Shown one piece after another: positions 45,087-57,119 of a stretch of 64,000 nucleotides of DNA. The translations under genes and the position numbers were made by a program. This DNA comes from Poa pratensis. Lineage: Eukaryota; Streptophyta; Magnoliopsida; Poales; Poaceae. The notes below the pieces were generated by a model. It was not told where the DNA came from. It did not search any database and saw only the letters and a program-made list of their open reading frames with translations. How positions within the stretch are numbered: the stretch's first letter is position 1; each line of letters opens with the position of its first letter. The stretch spans positions 49,292,362 to 49,356,361 of the forward strand of contig CAMZMU010000062.1 of the NCBI GenBank assembly GCA_947311845.1. The letters run 5' to 3'.

Positions 45087-48000
45087 TCTCCCCCCCTTGG
45101 AAAAGAGTCGTCCTCGACTCTTCGTCCTCATCATCACTTGGGTCACCAAGGTAAGGCGAGATGTCGGCGACGTTGAAGGTGTTATGAACGCCGTACTTGG
45201 ACTTTGGTATGTCGATCTTGTATGCGTTGTCGTTGATGCGCTTGAGAACCTTGAAAGGACCATCTCCTCTTGGCGCGAGCTTAGACTTTCTTTCATCGGG
45301 GAAGCGGTCTTTGCGTAGATGTAGCCAAACAAGGTCTCCTTCAAAGATCATGGGGCGCTTGTTCTTGTTCATCTTCGTAGCATGGTCTTCCTTATGCTTC
45401 TCTAGCGTGGCCCTTGTGTCTTCATGTAGTTTCTTCATGTAGGCGGCGCGCTTGTCGAAGTCCATGTTACTTGTTCTCGGAGTGGAAGTGGTAGCATGTC
45501 TAGCGCGGTGTAGGGGTTGGAGCCATAGACAACCTCGAAGGGTGTTCTCTTTGTTGCGCGGTGTAGTGCTCGATTGTAGGCGAACTCGGCGTGTGGGATG
45601 CACTCTTCCCAATTCTTCAAGTTAGGCTTGATCAACACACGAAGGAGTGTGGATAGGCTCGGTTCACCACTTCGGTTTGGCCATCGGTTTGAGGGTGGTA
45701 TGCGGTGGAGAATAGTTGCTTGATTCCCATCTTGGCCATCAAAGTCTTCCAAAAATAGCTCACGAACTTGACGTCACGATCCGACACAATGGTCTTGGGC
45801 ACTCCATGAAGACGGACGATTTCCCTGAAAAACAAAGTAGCAATGTGTGAAGCATCGTCGCTCTTGTTGCAAGGTATAAAGTGTGCCATTTTAGAGAAGC
45901 GATCAATGACGACAAAGATGGAATCCTTGTTTGTTTTAGTGCGTGGGAGTCCTAAGACAAAATCCATAGCAATGTCGGACCATGGGTGATGTGGAATTGG
46001 CAAAGGTGTGTATAACCATGAGAGTTTAGAGTAGACTTAGCTTTGAGACATGTTGAACATCGTCGCACCAAGCGGTTCACATCCCGGTACATCCTTGGCC
46101 AATAGTAGTTTGTGGAGAGCATGGCAAAGGTCTTGTCACGTCCAAAGTGTCCCATTAAGACGCCTCCATGTGATTCCTTCAAAAGGACCAAACGAAGCGA
46201 AGACTCGGGTATACATAGTTTGTTAGCCTTAAACAAGAAACCTTTGTGCAAATAGAAATCACCAATTCCTTTGTGCTCCGAACATTGAGCGAAAATGTCT
46301 CCAAAGAAAGCATCGGTAGCATACAACTCTTTAATCTCATCCAAACCCAAGACACTAATGTCAAGACGTGTAAGTAGGTTGGCCTTGCGGGATAGAGCAT
46401 CCGCGACCACATTGTCTTTACCTTTCTTGTATTTGATTACAAAGGAAAGACTCAATGAACTCAACCCACTTAGCATGTCTTTTGTTCAAATTTGTTTGAC
46501 TTTTCAAATATTTCAAGGATTCATGGTCGGAATGAATGACAAATTCCTTAGGACGAAGGTAATGTTGCCACACATCCAAAACACGAACCAAAGCAAATAA
46601 CTCTTTGTCATAAATGGGGTAATTCAAGCGAGCTCCATCTAGTTTCTCACTATGGTATGCGATGGGTCTACCATTTTGCATAAGCACTCCACCAATGCCC
46701 AATCCACTTGCATCGCATTCAATCTCAAATGTCTTAGAGAAATCCGGAAGGGCAAGGAGTGGTGCTTCGGTTAATAACCGTTTGAGCTCATTGAAAGCAA
46801 AATCATGTGCATTGCCCCAAATGAAAGGTACATTTTCTTTGTAAGTTCATGGAGGGGGCAAGCAATTGTGGAAAAATCCTTGATGAAACGGCGGTAAAAT
46901 CCGGCAAAACCAAGAAAACGTCTCAACTCCTCAAGTGACATCGGAAAAGGCCAAGTCCGAATTGCTTGTATCTTTGCATCATCGACTTCAACTCCATCCG
47001 AAGAAACAACAAAACCCAAGAAAACAAGTTTGTTGGTGGCAAAAGTGCACTTAGAAAGATTTGCATAAAGCTTTTCATTGCGAAGAACCAACAAAACTTG
47101 AGCAACATGAGAAGTGTGCTCTTCCAAAGACTTGCTATAGATAAGGATGTCGTCAAAGTATACCACAACAAATTTCCAATGAAAGGACGCAAAACATGAT
47201 TCATGAGACGCATAAAAGTAGAAGGTGCATTGGAAAGACCAAATGGCATGACGAGCCACTCATAAAGACCAAGCTTGTTTTAAATGCGGTCTTCCATTCA
47301 TCACCTTCACACATCTTATTTGGTGATATCCACTTTTAAGATCAATTTTGGAGAATATAGCGGAACCACAAAGCTCATCAAGCATATCATCAAGTCGAGG
47401 GATAGGATGGCGATACCGAACGGTTATGGCGTTGATGGGGCGACAATCCATGCAAAGGCGAAGAGTGTTGTCGTGCTTGGGTACCAAGATGACGGGCACG
47501 GCACACGGACTCAAGCTCTCGCGGATGTGTCCCATGGCAAGAAGTTCTTGTATTTGCCGCTCGATCTCCTTTGTCTTCGGGGTTGGTGCGGTAAGGAGCG
47601 CGGTTTGGTAGCGGTGCGCCGGGAACAAGGTCGATGCGGTGCTCGATTCCGCGTAGAGGAGGTAGTCCCGGTGGCACTCTTGAGGGAAAACATCTTCAAA
47701 GTCCTTCAAAAGAGACAACAAAGAAGGAGGAAGGTTTGTGAAAGTGTTAGTCATAGAAACTTCACCCTTGCATATGAGCACATAGTGGAGGGTGGATGGG
47801 TTCTCTCTCAACTCCCTCATCTCTCTCTTTGTGGCAAATAGTGTAAGTTTTGTGGGAACTCTCTTTGAAGTGTCACACTCATTTGGCTTGTGGCTCTCAC
47901 TCACTTTATGGTGGGTCTCTCGCTCACCACTCATCTCACTAGACGAACGATCTTGTTGTGCCCTTGCAATAGTCTTGGCGTTGTCGGCGATGACTTGACT

Positions 48001-48420
48001 TGGTGTCATGGGACGAAGGACGAAGGTCTTGTCGTTGTTCTTGAAGCTATAGTAATTTGTTCGTCCATCATGCATAGCACCCTTGTCAAATTGCCATGGA
48101 CGCCCAAGGAGTAAGTGACAAACGTTCATAGGCACAACATCACAATCAACCGTATCTTCATAGGCTCCAATCTTGAAGGACACTTGCACCATGTGTTGAA
48201 TCTTGACCAAAGAGGAAATGCCAAAACGAACCGAGGAGAAATAAGAAAAAATTGCTCTGAAAATCCAGCCCGGCAGTAGTACCGCTTGTTCTGTCCCGGT
48301 AGTACCGGTCGGTCGCGGTGCTCCGGTAGTACCGGAAGTCTGGCCGGTAGTACCGGTGGACTCGAAATCTGGAGTTGTTCTTCGCGATTTGGGCGGAAAT
48401 TGAGCTCGAAAAATCCTCAA
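45079..48420 (-). pseudogene. Gypsy pol remnant (protease end, RT, RNase H, integrase)
   Basis: Order on the minus strand. Protease C-terminus with CHLLLGRPWQFDKGA (about 48065-48110). Reverse transcriptase from 'RLCMDCRPINAITVRYRHPI' through '[17 protein letters not shown]' (about 47440-47050), with the catalytic FDD. RNase H ([20 protein letters not shown], about 46700). Integrase zinc finger (HFGRDKTFAMLSTNYYWPRM) and core with Asp in AMDFVLGLP, Asp in VSDRD and Glu in DGQTEVVNR (about 45960-45670). C-terminal beta domain 'WLHLRKDRFPDERKSKL' to a stop at 45079. At least five frame changes break it, so no full polyprotein can be made. No chromodomain recognised. Confidence 0.88.
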
Positions 48421-48660
48421 ATTCGTGGGAAATTGGCAAAATTAAGGATAGGGAACGCAAACAAAGGTGGAGGGGGTCCTAAAGCAACAGATCCATGGAC
48501 AAAAACTACCAAAAACACAACGAATCGACAGATCAGCTCGAATCAAGGCAAGGCTATTTTTGATGGAAATTTTCGAATTTCTCAAAAACGAAGAAAAATT
48601 TGGTGGATTTCGGTGGAAACACAAATCAAATCCGTGTCAACCTAGAGCTCTGATACCATA

Positions 48661-49637
48661 TGATGTGGGTTGGTCCCGATTTTCACGGATTTGGTCAGAG
48701 GGAAAGATGAACACGAAGAACACGCGATGAACGAAGAACACAAAAGAGGGGAAATCAACACACAAGGGTAAATAACAAGTAGCAACCCGGCAAGACTCGA
48801 TTGGTAACAAATCCCCGTGGGCAGCCCCCAATCCTCCTCTCCCAAGCACACCTTACTCTTAGAATTGTTTGTCCAATTGGTCAATCCAACCAATCTAATC
48901 TAGTCACTCACAGAGGGAAGATTAGCAAGTAATCGCAACTACAAGCGGAAGCCTTGGTATCCACGAAGGGATCTTCTCCTCAAGAGGAGGCCTTGGTTCA
49001 TCTCCATAAGGGGAGGCCTTGAGTCATCTCCATAGGAGGAAAGAGACATTTTGAGAAGAAGGAGCAAGACTCTACTCTAATCCCAAATCATTGTCTAACC
49101 CTAGATCTAGATGGATATGTCCTATTTATAGTCTAGGCCCAAAGGGGACGAATTACATGGGTCAACACCCAGATCTGCTCGCAGGCACGCGCCAGGCCGG
49201 TAGTACCGGACGCTCGGATGTCCGGTAGTACCGGAAATAATTCCGGTAGTTCCGCTTAAGGTGGCCTCTGATCCAATACCGATTGGCGTTTCGGCGGTAG
49301 TACCGGCCTTGCTGGCCCGGTAGTACCGGCCGGCAACTCTTCAGGAATTTCAGCTTCTTCTCCTCGCTCTTCTTCTTGGCCATCTTCTTGGGTCTTCTCT
49401 TGGTCATCCTTTTCAACATCTTGGACCTTCTCTTGGCCATCTTCTCCGCTCCATCGTGGGTCATCTTCAAGGTGATTCCTGAGCAAACACAAAGTATCCG
49501 AATGAAGTAGCAAACCATTCAAAGGAATGTCGAGATCACACATAGATAGGAGTGAATTCACCTTATCATGAAAAGTTTTGACTCTTACTCTTATCATTGG
49601 GCCACTTGGTGTTGTGTGCCTAGGTTGCACTACATCA
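48661..49637 (-). repeat. right (5') LTR of the Gypsy element
   Basis: 977 bp, 21 bp shorter than its partner through a deletion inside the CCGGTAGTACCGG cluster. Borders the primer-binding site at 48643-48660. Confidence 0.93.
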
Positions 49638-50470
49638 GGGAGCTTTTGTGCCTACAGGGTACAGGGTGTAGGTTATTATTGCCCTGCAAGTGATGGATAC
49701 ACCCTCCGACGGCTGCTGGTCAGCTCCGGCGAAGCGATGATCGCCGACTCTCTCTTCAAACCGTCTACCTGCAGTTCGTAGGGGTAGCCCCGATCTCTCT
49801 GGACTGAACGCACGAGGATTTATTTGGTTGGTTGGCTGACAGCTGACACCAATATATATATCGTACGTAAGTATTCTATCCGGTCGCCGGCACAACTCGC
49901 CGTCGGCGTATCGCCACGGCAGCGCGTTGCCCAAAAGTTCTCCTAGTGCCCAGCCCAGCGAACTTACATCAACATGCAACCACGAACACCTATGCAAGGA
50001 CGGTGAGATCGATCGATATCTGAAGAAATTACAAAGCTGCAGCTAGCAGGCAGCGCACAAGGGTTTCCGCACAGAGCACACTGTAAAACAGCACGAGCCG
50101 TCGCCGAAAGAAATCGTGGAAGAAACAGACCAGAGATGAAAAACACATGGAGTATATGTACTGCAAATTAAGTGCGAACACATAGAAATTGTAGTAGACT
50201 AGAGTTCAATATACGTAGTATCATCATCAATGACCATTGCCGGCTCTGTACGTACCAGTTACAACTGAACTCTGACGATAAATAAAACACACCGGTTACG
50301 GAACGGTAAACTAAGCTTGCACATCTCTGCAGGGCTCTGGACTCAGATCTCTCACTCTACATGCGTGTGCAGCTAGCGCACGAAACACACCCTACAACAA
50401 GCGAGAAAAGACGACGACTACAGATAGATAAAAGGTACCCGGCCGGTCGATCATTGGTCATCAGTGGAGT
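49638..50470. other. intergenic, includes 3' flank of the small hydrophobic-protein gene
   Basis: No recognisable coding sequence. The part nearest 50470 probably contains the 3' UTR of the minus-strand small gene. Confidence 0.4.
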
Positions 50471-50852
50471 CGATCGCTCGCGAGCTAGCAGCTCAGACCG
50501 CCGCCGCGCCTGCACCCGCCGCCGCCTGGTTGGCTCCGGTCTGCTGCACGCAGGGGCGGACCTAGAGCGAAAATTAGCCGGTGTCACTGTTTATGTCACA
50601 CATAATTTTTACATACATTTAGGGGTGTCACACACTATAAATCGATGAAATGTAGCAAAGAAAACCATTTTTACCTGGTGTCATGTGACCCCTGGTACCT
50701 TAACCTGGGTACGCCCCTGGCTGCACGCCCACTTGGTTCCCCCTGATCTTCGCGATGATGATTTCGCCGACCCAGGCGATGATATTCAACGTCGCGAGGA
50801 AACCAAAGGTGCTGGCTACCCCGTCAACGAAACCCCATGCGTAGTCCCCCAT
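50471..50852 (-). pseudogene. small hydrophobic-protein gene split by a hAT MITE
   Basis: From the ATG at 50852 the minus strand reads MGDYAWGFVDGVASTFGFLA and continues through a hydrophobic helix (TLNIIAWVGEIIIAKIRG) to VGVQ at 50721. There the MITE interrupts; reading into it gives a stop after about six codons. Removing the MITE and one TSD copy restores the frame into a Gln/Ala/Gly-rich tail ending GAGAAAV and a TGA near 50490, for 60 residues in all. A TATA-like CTTTATAACC lies about 120 bases upstream. The exact frame recovery supports a real small gene with one membrane segment. No named family is known to me. Confidence 0.65.
50551..50719. mobile_element. 169-bp hAT MITE
   Basis: Ends CAGGGGCGGACCTAG and CTGGGTACGCCCCTG form imperfect inverted repeats. 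An exact 8-bp TSD GCTGCACG flanks it (50543-50550, 50720-50727). Confidence 0.92.
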
Positions 50853-50970
50853 GAGAGATTGCTGGCTTGGACTGGAAGTGGGCCGATGGATGGAGCGGAA
50901 GAACTAGAGATAGGTGGATGGAGAGTATGATGGGCGTTGAGGTCTTGAGGAGGAAGAAAGGAGAAGCAGG

Positions 50971-50980
50971 GGTTATAAAG
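50971..50980 (-). promoter_or_regulatory. TATA-like box of the small gene
   Basis: Minus strand CTTTATAACC, about 120 bases before the ATG at 50852. Plausible core promoter, by position only. Confidence 0.35.
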
Positions 50981-51096
50981 AGTTGAAGACCAGTGTTCTC
51001 TCTCTGATGCACCTAGCGCCGCATGACTAGCTTCTGCAGAGTGGACAAGGGAGAGGATATTCAGCGGGCAACAGGAGTAGATACATAGATGGAGTG

Positions 51097-51898
51097 TCTT
51101 CCTCGTCGGCGACGGCGAGTGGGGGCCGTGTTTCGTCCCACCGGTCCTCGGTTCTCGCGGATCCGTCTTCTCCGGCGGCTGCGGTGGGGATTTGGTGGGT
51201 TTTGGTGCCTTGGGCGAGGTCGTGGCGGCGGTGGTGACGACCTTGGCTCGGCTTTTGTCCCCTGTCTCCGGCTCCGCGGCGGTGTGGTGCGCTCCGGCCT
51301 CACCGTGGAGTTCTGGGGGTGGTACTGGAGCAGGCTCTGCAGGCGTGTGCCTCGGGCTCCCCTGGCCGGCCGTGGTGGCGTGGGGGGGAGCGGCGGGGGC
51401 GGTGTGCTTGCTTCTGGTGGCTCTGGAGTCCGTCTTCTTCGTGGCTTCTCCGGCCGGCCGTGGAGGCGAGGGGAGGAGTCGCCTGGAGGTGGTGCTCTGG
51501 AGTGGAGGGGTTTGGTGCTCGGCTCTGGCGCGGGAAAGGTTGGCGCGGTGGTGGTGGTTCTTCCGGCACGGCTTCGTCGCCCCGGCGGCGGGTGGTGTTG
51601 GAGCTGGTCGTGGGGCGGCTTGGCCGTGCTTGTTCAGCATCAAGATCTCGCCGCTTGCGGCGAGTGGATGTTGCGGTCTTCTTCAGCGTTGAAGGTCATC
51701 CCTCTTCCAGGCGGCAGGTGGTTCGGTCTCTTCTTCCCCGGCTTTCTCCGGCGACGACGAGTTCTGGTGGTTCAGCAGGTTCTTCGCTGCTGTGTGCTTG
51801 CAGTTGAGCACTGGTTGTGCGGGTTTGCGTATGTTTTTCCTCTCAGTATCCTTTGATTTGTACGCAGGTCTGTACTCCCCTTCTTCAAAAAAAAAAAA
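51097..51898 (+). mobile_element. GC-rich poly(A) retroposon
   Basis: An 18-bp TSD, AGATACATAGATGGAGTG, flanks it (51079-51096, 51899-51916). A run of about 14 A ends the body after TTTGTACGCAGGTCTGTACT. GC-rich and G-biased, with no reverse transcriptase motifs. The long open frames on both strands are composition artefacts. Same general type as the insert at 35688-37152. It landed upstream of the small hydrophobic-protein gene. Confidence 0.82.
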
Positions 51899-52299
51899 AG
51901 ATACATAGATGGAGTGCTAGCTGGTGATGGGCCACTGTTTCATGTATGAGGAAAGGCGCGTAACAGCTGTGCCCTGCGAGGTTGTGATTTAGCTCAGATT
52001 AGCAAGTTCTGAAAATGGAAAACGGAGCAAATCATGCTGAGAGATAGCAGCGGCACGCGGTAGGAGGGCAAACTATTCCATGTGCCCGTACCTGCCAATC
52101 CTATCCTGCTTGTCCTGATTCAAACGGAGGATGAAATTTCTGTACGCTCTCACAGATTTGAAGTGGATCCATGATCTGAGCGAAAAGCTAACGTTCGAAC
52201 ACCTGCCGCAGCTAACCAGAGTCACTGAGATCACTGACGACATTACTCTGACCGGAGACGAGGACGAGATCACTTGACGGTCGGGCACGCAAGGAACCT

Positions 52300-53060
52300 A
52301 CACTGCTGCCTCGGCTTACCGTACGCAATTCTTCGGCTCTGCTAGCACTTGCTTCACCAAATTAATTTGGAAACAAAGGGTGCCCAACAAATGCAACAGG
52401 AGTACATACATACATGGACTGCTAGCTGGGTGGTGATGGACCATTGTTTCATGTATAAGAAGAAAGGCGCGTCACATGATGTACTAAGTGTTCCTTCCGT
52501 GGCTTAGAGAACTGTTGAACATTTTTTCATTTCTTGTCCTTTTGCGAAATTGTATGGAGCATTGCTTATTGTACTTATTTAATATTCCACCTCCGTACAG
52601 TATAACTAGTATGTTTGGTAATTGGCTGAACGGGATTGACAAAAATACAAATGCTCGAATTCATATTAGAGTTTCAGCTTTATGTTGGTCAATATGGAAT
52701 TGTCGAAATAATCTGGTTCTTAACCGGACAAGAAACTTTCACGTTTTTGCAGGTTATCAATATTGCTGCTCATTGGATTTAGTGATGGGAATTCCTTCTC
52801 CCATCGGACCAGCGTGACCTTATGGTTATTGGGTGTACATGGCTCAGGGTGGTCGCTCAGGATATACTAAGCCGGGCTTCATGGGAGCATATTAGTCGAC
52901 TTATGAATTCCTAGTTGCTTTATGTTGTCATTTTTTTGTTGGTTGATTCATGTTTCAACTTTATGTTATATATGTGATTTGTAAACTTGATATTTCTAAA
53001 CATTACAATAAAAGGTTATGTACATAGCTTAATGCAGAGGCCAGGGCATTCTCTATTTCG
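52300..53060 (+). mobile_element. LINE 3' fragment (zf-RVT region)
   Basis: Reads SAYRTQFFGSASTCFTKLIW then, after an 80-bp interruption, HFFISCPFAKLYGALL and FGNWLNGIDKNTNARIHIRV with ALCWSIWNCRNNLVLNRTRN. These are the C-terminal zf-RVT blocks of plant L1 elements. A LINE-type 3' end follows (CTTAATGCAGAGGCCAGGGC, then an A-rich end). Frameshifted. Confidence 0.7.
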
Positions 53061-53469
53061 AAAAGAAAACCACAGCATAAGTAACACTATGAAGGCACAC
53101 CATTAGGCAAAACTAGCTCTCAGAATCAAATCCAAGTCCTTACTTCACATGTGCCTTTGTAAATATGTAGTTCAGGTTGTTCGGTGCCTGTTAAGGACAA
53201 TTAGGATTTATCTAGTGTGGCACCTTCTCTCCTGAAACAGGTCGTAGCCGCGCTTTATAAATAAAGCCACACCGACAGAATCGATAAAAAGTGATCAGGA
53301 AACCCTCTTACATAAATGATAAAAAATAAACAACATAGAACTAGGAAAACTGGACTTGCCTCCGAAGACCCCCACGCGAGGTCGAGATATACCGAGGATA
53401 CATGACAACGCCCCCAAAAGGGTAACGACGCATAGCGCCGCCGCCTGGTGACGTGACACACGTTCGTTG
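53061..53469. other. repeat-derived spacer
   Basis: No gene is seen. The part from about 53235 resembles a LINE-type 3' end on the minus strand. Confidence 0.3.
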
Positions 53470-55019
53470 GGAGACCCCAAGAGGAAGGTATGATGTAATC
53501 TAGCAGAAGTTTTCCTTTGATTTCAAAACCAAGGTTATCGAACAAGTAGGAATTGGATGAGCTTCAACACGGTGCCCAAGCTACTCTGGTGCTTGTAACT
53601 TAGGCGCGGACCTGTACACAACACAATCAAACTACTTTGCCCCCAACAAAATAGAAAGGTTGTCAATCTCCCTGGCTTGCTGAATACAAATGATTAAACG
53701 TATGGTGTGGAGAATAAAAGTAAATGCAAAAATGAGAGCAAATGAGTGCAGAGCGTGGTGGAAACGGTATTTTTATGAGTGTATGAGAAAGGACCGGGGT
53801 GCACAGTTCACTAGCGGTGTCTCTCCAGAAATAGATAGATAACATGCTGGGTAAACAAATTACAGTTGGGCAATTGACAAATAGCAATGGCATGACAATG
53901 CAATATATGACAAGATATGTTCATTGTAGTATTTATTGGGCATTACAACAAGATACATAGACCGCTTGCTAGCTGCATCTATGACTAATAATACACCTAC
54001 GGAATAACTTTCGTGTCTCCCATAGGTATTAAGTTGCAAGCAACAGATTATCGCAATAAGCAAAGTGTGTAATGTAAACAATGCAAATGACACGTAGATA
54101 TAACAAAGTTGTTTTCTCTCTAGTGGCAACAGCACATCCACAGGCTTAGTCATTTCTGTCATCTCGAGCCCAAGCTACTGGAGACATGAACCCGCTATCT
54201 AGCATAAATACCCCCTCTTGGAGACACTAGCATCTACTTGGCCAAAACATATACTAGCATCAGAGAGCATGCAAGACATAAATAACACATATGTATATAG
54301 ATAGATGAACAAACTTGATCATAACTTCACAATTCATCGGATCCCAGCAAACACAACACGTAGCATTACATAAAGATGATCTTGATCATGTTAGGCAGCT
54401 CACAAGATCTAAACATGATAGCACAAAGTGGAGAGACTACCAACTAGTTACTGCTATGGACCCGTAGTCCAATGGAGAACTACTCACGCATCAGTCCGGA
54501 GGCGGGCATGTGGTGTAGAGCCCTCCGGTGATGATCTCCCCCTCCGGCAGGGTGCCAAGAAGAGCTGCAGAACCCTTCCAAACTAGGGTTGACGACGACG
54601 GCGGCGACAAAACTTTTCGTGGAATTGTGTTCGGGTACTTAGTGTTTTCTGGACGAGGGGAATATATAGGCGAAGAGGCGGCGCTGAGGGCCACCCGAGG
54701 CGGCCAGACGACCCCTCGGCGCGACCTGCCCCACCTTCTGCCGCGTCGACGTGGCGTCTGGGCCCCCTGGGTCGCCTCCTCGGCTGCCCTTTGGACTCCG
54801 TCTTCGTATCTTCGTAAAACTTATCCCCGTGAAATATCGTCCAATTCTGAGAATATTTCCCGACTAGCTTTTCTGAAACAAAAAGACAGCTGAAAACAGG
54901 AACTGACACTGTGGCATCTTGTTAATAGGTTAGTTCCATAAAATGCATCAAAATGATATATAATGTAAATAAAACAAGCATGGAACATAAAAAATTATAG
55001 ATACATTTGAGACGTATCA
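53470..55019 (-). mobile_element. Gypsy LTR, minus orientation
   Basis: On the minus strand it begins TGATACGTCTCAAATGTATC, a familiar Triticeae Gypsy LTR start, preceded by a purine-rich CTAAGCTTGGGGATGC that serves as the polypurine tract. The other end near 53470 (TTGGGAGACCCCAAGAGG) is approximate. About 1.55 kb, close in length and end motifs to the solo LTR at 57309. Confidence 0.65.
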
Positions 55020-56890
55020 GCATCCCCAAGCTTAGTTCCTACTCGTCCTCGAGTAGGTAAACGATAACAAAGATAATTTTTGAAGTGACATGCTACCAAC
55101 ATAATCTTGATCAAGTAGTAATATACATCATGTGAACTGAGATCAAATCATTCAAAGTAAATGTCAATAATTGATATTAAACAAACAATGATAAAGCAAG
55201 ACAGTTAAAAAGCTAAAACCTTTCATGGATGATGCTTTGGAGACATGAAACCGTACAAGGTTCATTATAGATGATTTAAGTATTCACAGTAGAAGTTCTA
55301 CCCTTCTATTCAAGCATCAAGCATTTTTTCAGAACACAGAAATGATCCAGTCAAGTAAAAATAAACATGAACGTCATGAATCAACTGTTTCAAAGTTTAC
55401 TCAACCGGTGAGCGTAAGCATTTGGTATTGGCACCAGGATGTTATGGCAAAAAGAACATTAATGGGGTTTTGGAAGGCCAATGGAAGAAGGTCTCACCCA
55501 GATAAAAGTGATCATTAGACAAGAGGATGTCTTGTAATCGAAGCTATGCAAGGAGTAGTGATTGCCATGCAACGGATGCACATAGAGCTATATGTGTATG
55601 AAAGCTCTCCAGTGGAACTAGTGGGGGTGCATCCAACTCGGTTGCTCACGATGACCTAGATCACTTTTGAGGAGTCTCATCATTGGAATATACAACCCAA
55701 ATTCTATAATGAAAAATTGCCCACATAGTTATACTTGTAAAACATGAAAACTCTCTCAAATGGAGCATAGGTGCTGAACATGAGCACAAATATGATGAAC
55801 TAATGCAAACTGCAGGTGCTAAACATGAGCACAAGTGTGAATAATGGATAGTAATGTTGCCCCCTCTCTTTATTTCTTTGTTTCTTTTTCTCTTTTTTTA
55901 CTTTTTCTGTTTTCAATGGCCTCCATGGCTATTTCACTTTGTCTTCCTCACTAGTAGGGGCAACACTCTAAAATGATAACACACTTTTTATACAAATAAC
56001 TCATAAATAATAAAACATGATGTATGAAACTTTATGTCTCTGCCGGTGTAGCAGGATGTGCAATGATCTAGCGTAACATGGGTAAAACCACACATCAGCT
56101 CTATAGAATCATGCAAAGCAATATATAAAAATGATGAATGATAACAAGTCATGTAATGTAAGATGGAAGTTGCATGGCAATATATCTCAGAACAGCTATG
56201 AAAATGCTGTGGTAGGTAGGTATGGTGGCTGTTTTGAGTAAGATGTATAGGCTTATGTGTAGGAGACCAAGAGGAATTCCTCCCACAGGGTTTGGATGTA
56301 CTGGCGAAGTATGCACCAAGTCTCGATGTGAGAAAATGGTAATGCACAACACCGAAGAGGCTAGCAAAATTTGGATGGTGGAAGTGCCAAAAATCGTAGC
56401 TCAACATTAGTCAAACAGAACTCACAAGCTTATTGCAAACAACTAGCAGGTTCAACATTAAGAGCATGAATAAAATTTACTCCAAGGAGGTCTGTTCACG
56501 GCGGCACAAGTACCCCGTTATATCTCTCGACCTTAGCACGCAACTATATTATTACGAATCACTTTCAGACAAGAACCGTTATCAAGACCAACTACACCTT
56601 CAACAATTTTAGTAGAGTTTGTAATACGGAACAAGCTTTACGGCAACAACCACTAATGAGTTTTAACTTAAGTAACCAGCAAGCATTAACATCTAATTAT
56701 TTAATACCTCAAAATATTTGCGAACAATCAAGTTACGAAAGTTCAATGATCTACAAGACTGCAAGTTTTTTCATTATACCACTATCACATGCATAATATT
56801 TTCCGTTCCAACCAAACACCAATCAACTTATTTGAACAACTCTCCAAACAAATATAAGTGAAGCAAACACACATAGGGTTGCACTACACA
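55020..56890 (-). mobile_element. internal non-coding DNA of the same Gypsy element
   Basis: AT-rich sequence adjoining the LTR on its internal side, starting with the polypurine tract. No pol motifs are seen, so this is probably the 3' untranslated part of a truncated element. The right limit is approximate. Confidence 0.45.
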
Positions 56891-57119
56891 AGTATATATA
56901 TAGCACGTGCGCTCGCGTGAATATTCGCGACTTATGACTTTGGACTTTTGCGACAGCGCGGCTAGCTTACTCGCAATTATATTCTATATTTTTAGATTTT
57001 TTTACCGTTCCTAATTTTCACAAGTAATATGCATTGTTATACGAGAGAGCTACACATGTCTTTGACCACACATAGTATATTCTGTTTTTTAAAATGGAGT
57101 ATGAATTGAAGGATATGCA

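Larger units (their letters stand above)
44089..49637 (-). mobile_element. Ty3/Gypsy LTR retrotransposon, gag deleted, pol frameshifted
   Basis: Two LTRs, 44089-45086 (3' LTR) and 48661-49637 (5' LTR), each start TGATGTGGGTTGGTCCCGAT and end GCACTACATCA. They are nearly identical apart from a short indel. Next to the right LTR on the minus strand is TGGTATCAGAGCTCTAGG, an initiator-Met tRNA primer-binding site. Next to the left LTR is a polypurine tract AAGGGGGGGAGA. Flanking bases are GGGGA (left) and GGGAG (right), so the TSD is imperfect. The internal region is only about 3.6 kb: gag and the start of protease are missing. Confidence 0.93.

Noticed and set aside
50816..51856. 255-275 codon open frames on both strands
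   Set aside because: Overlapping frames in GC-rich retroposon DNA; the TSD and poly(A) show it is an insertion.
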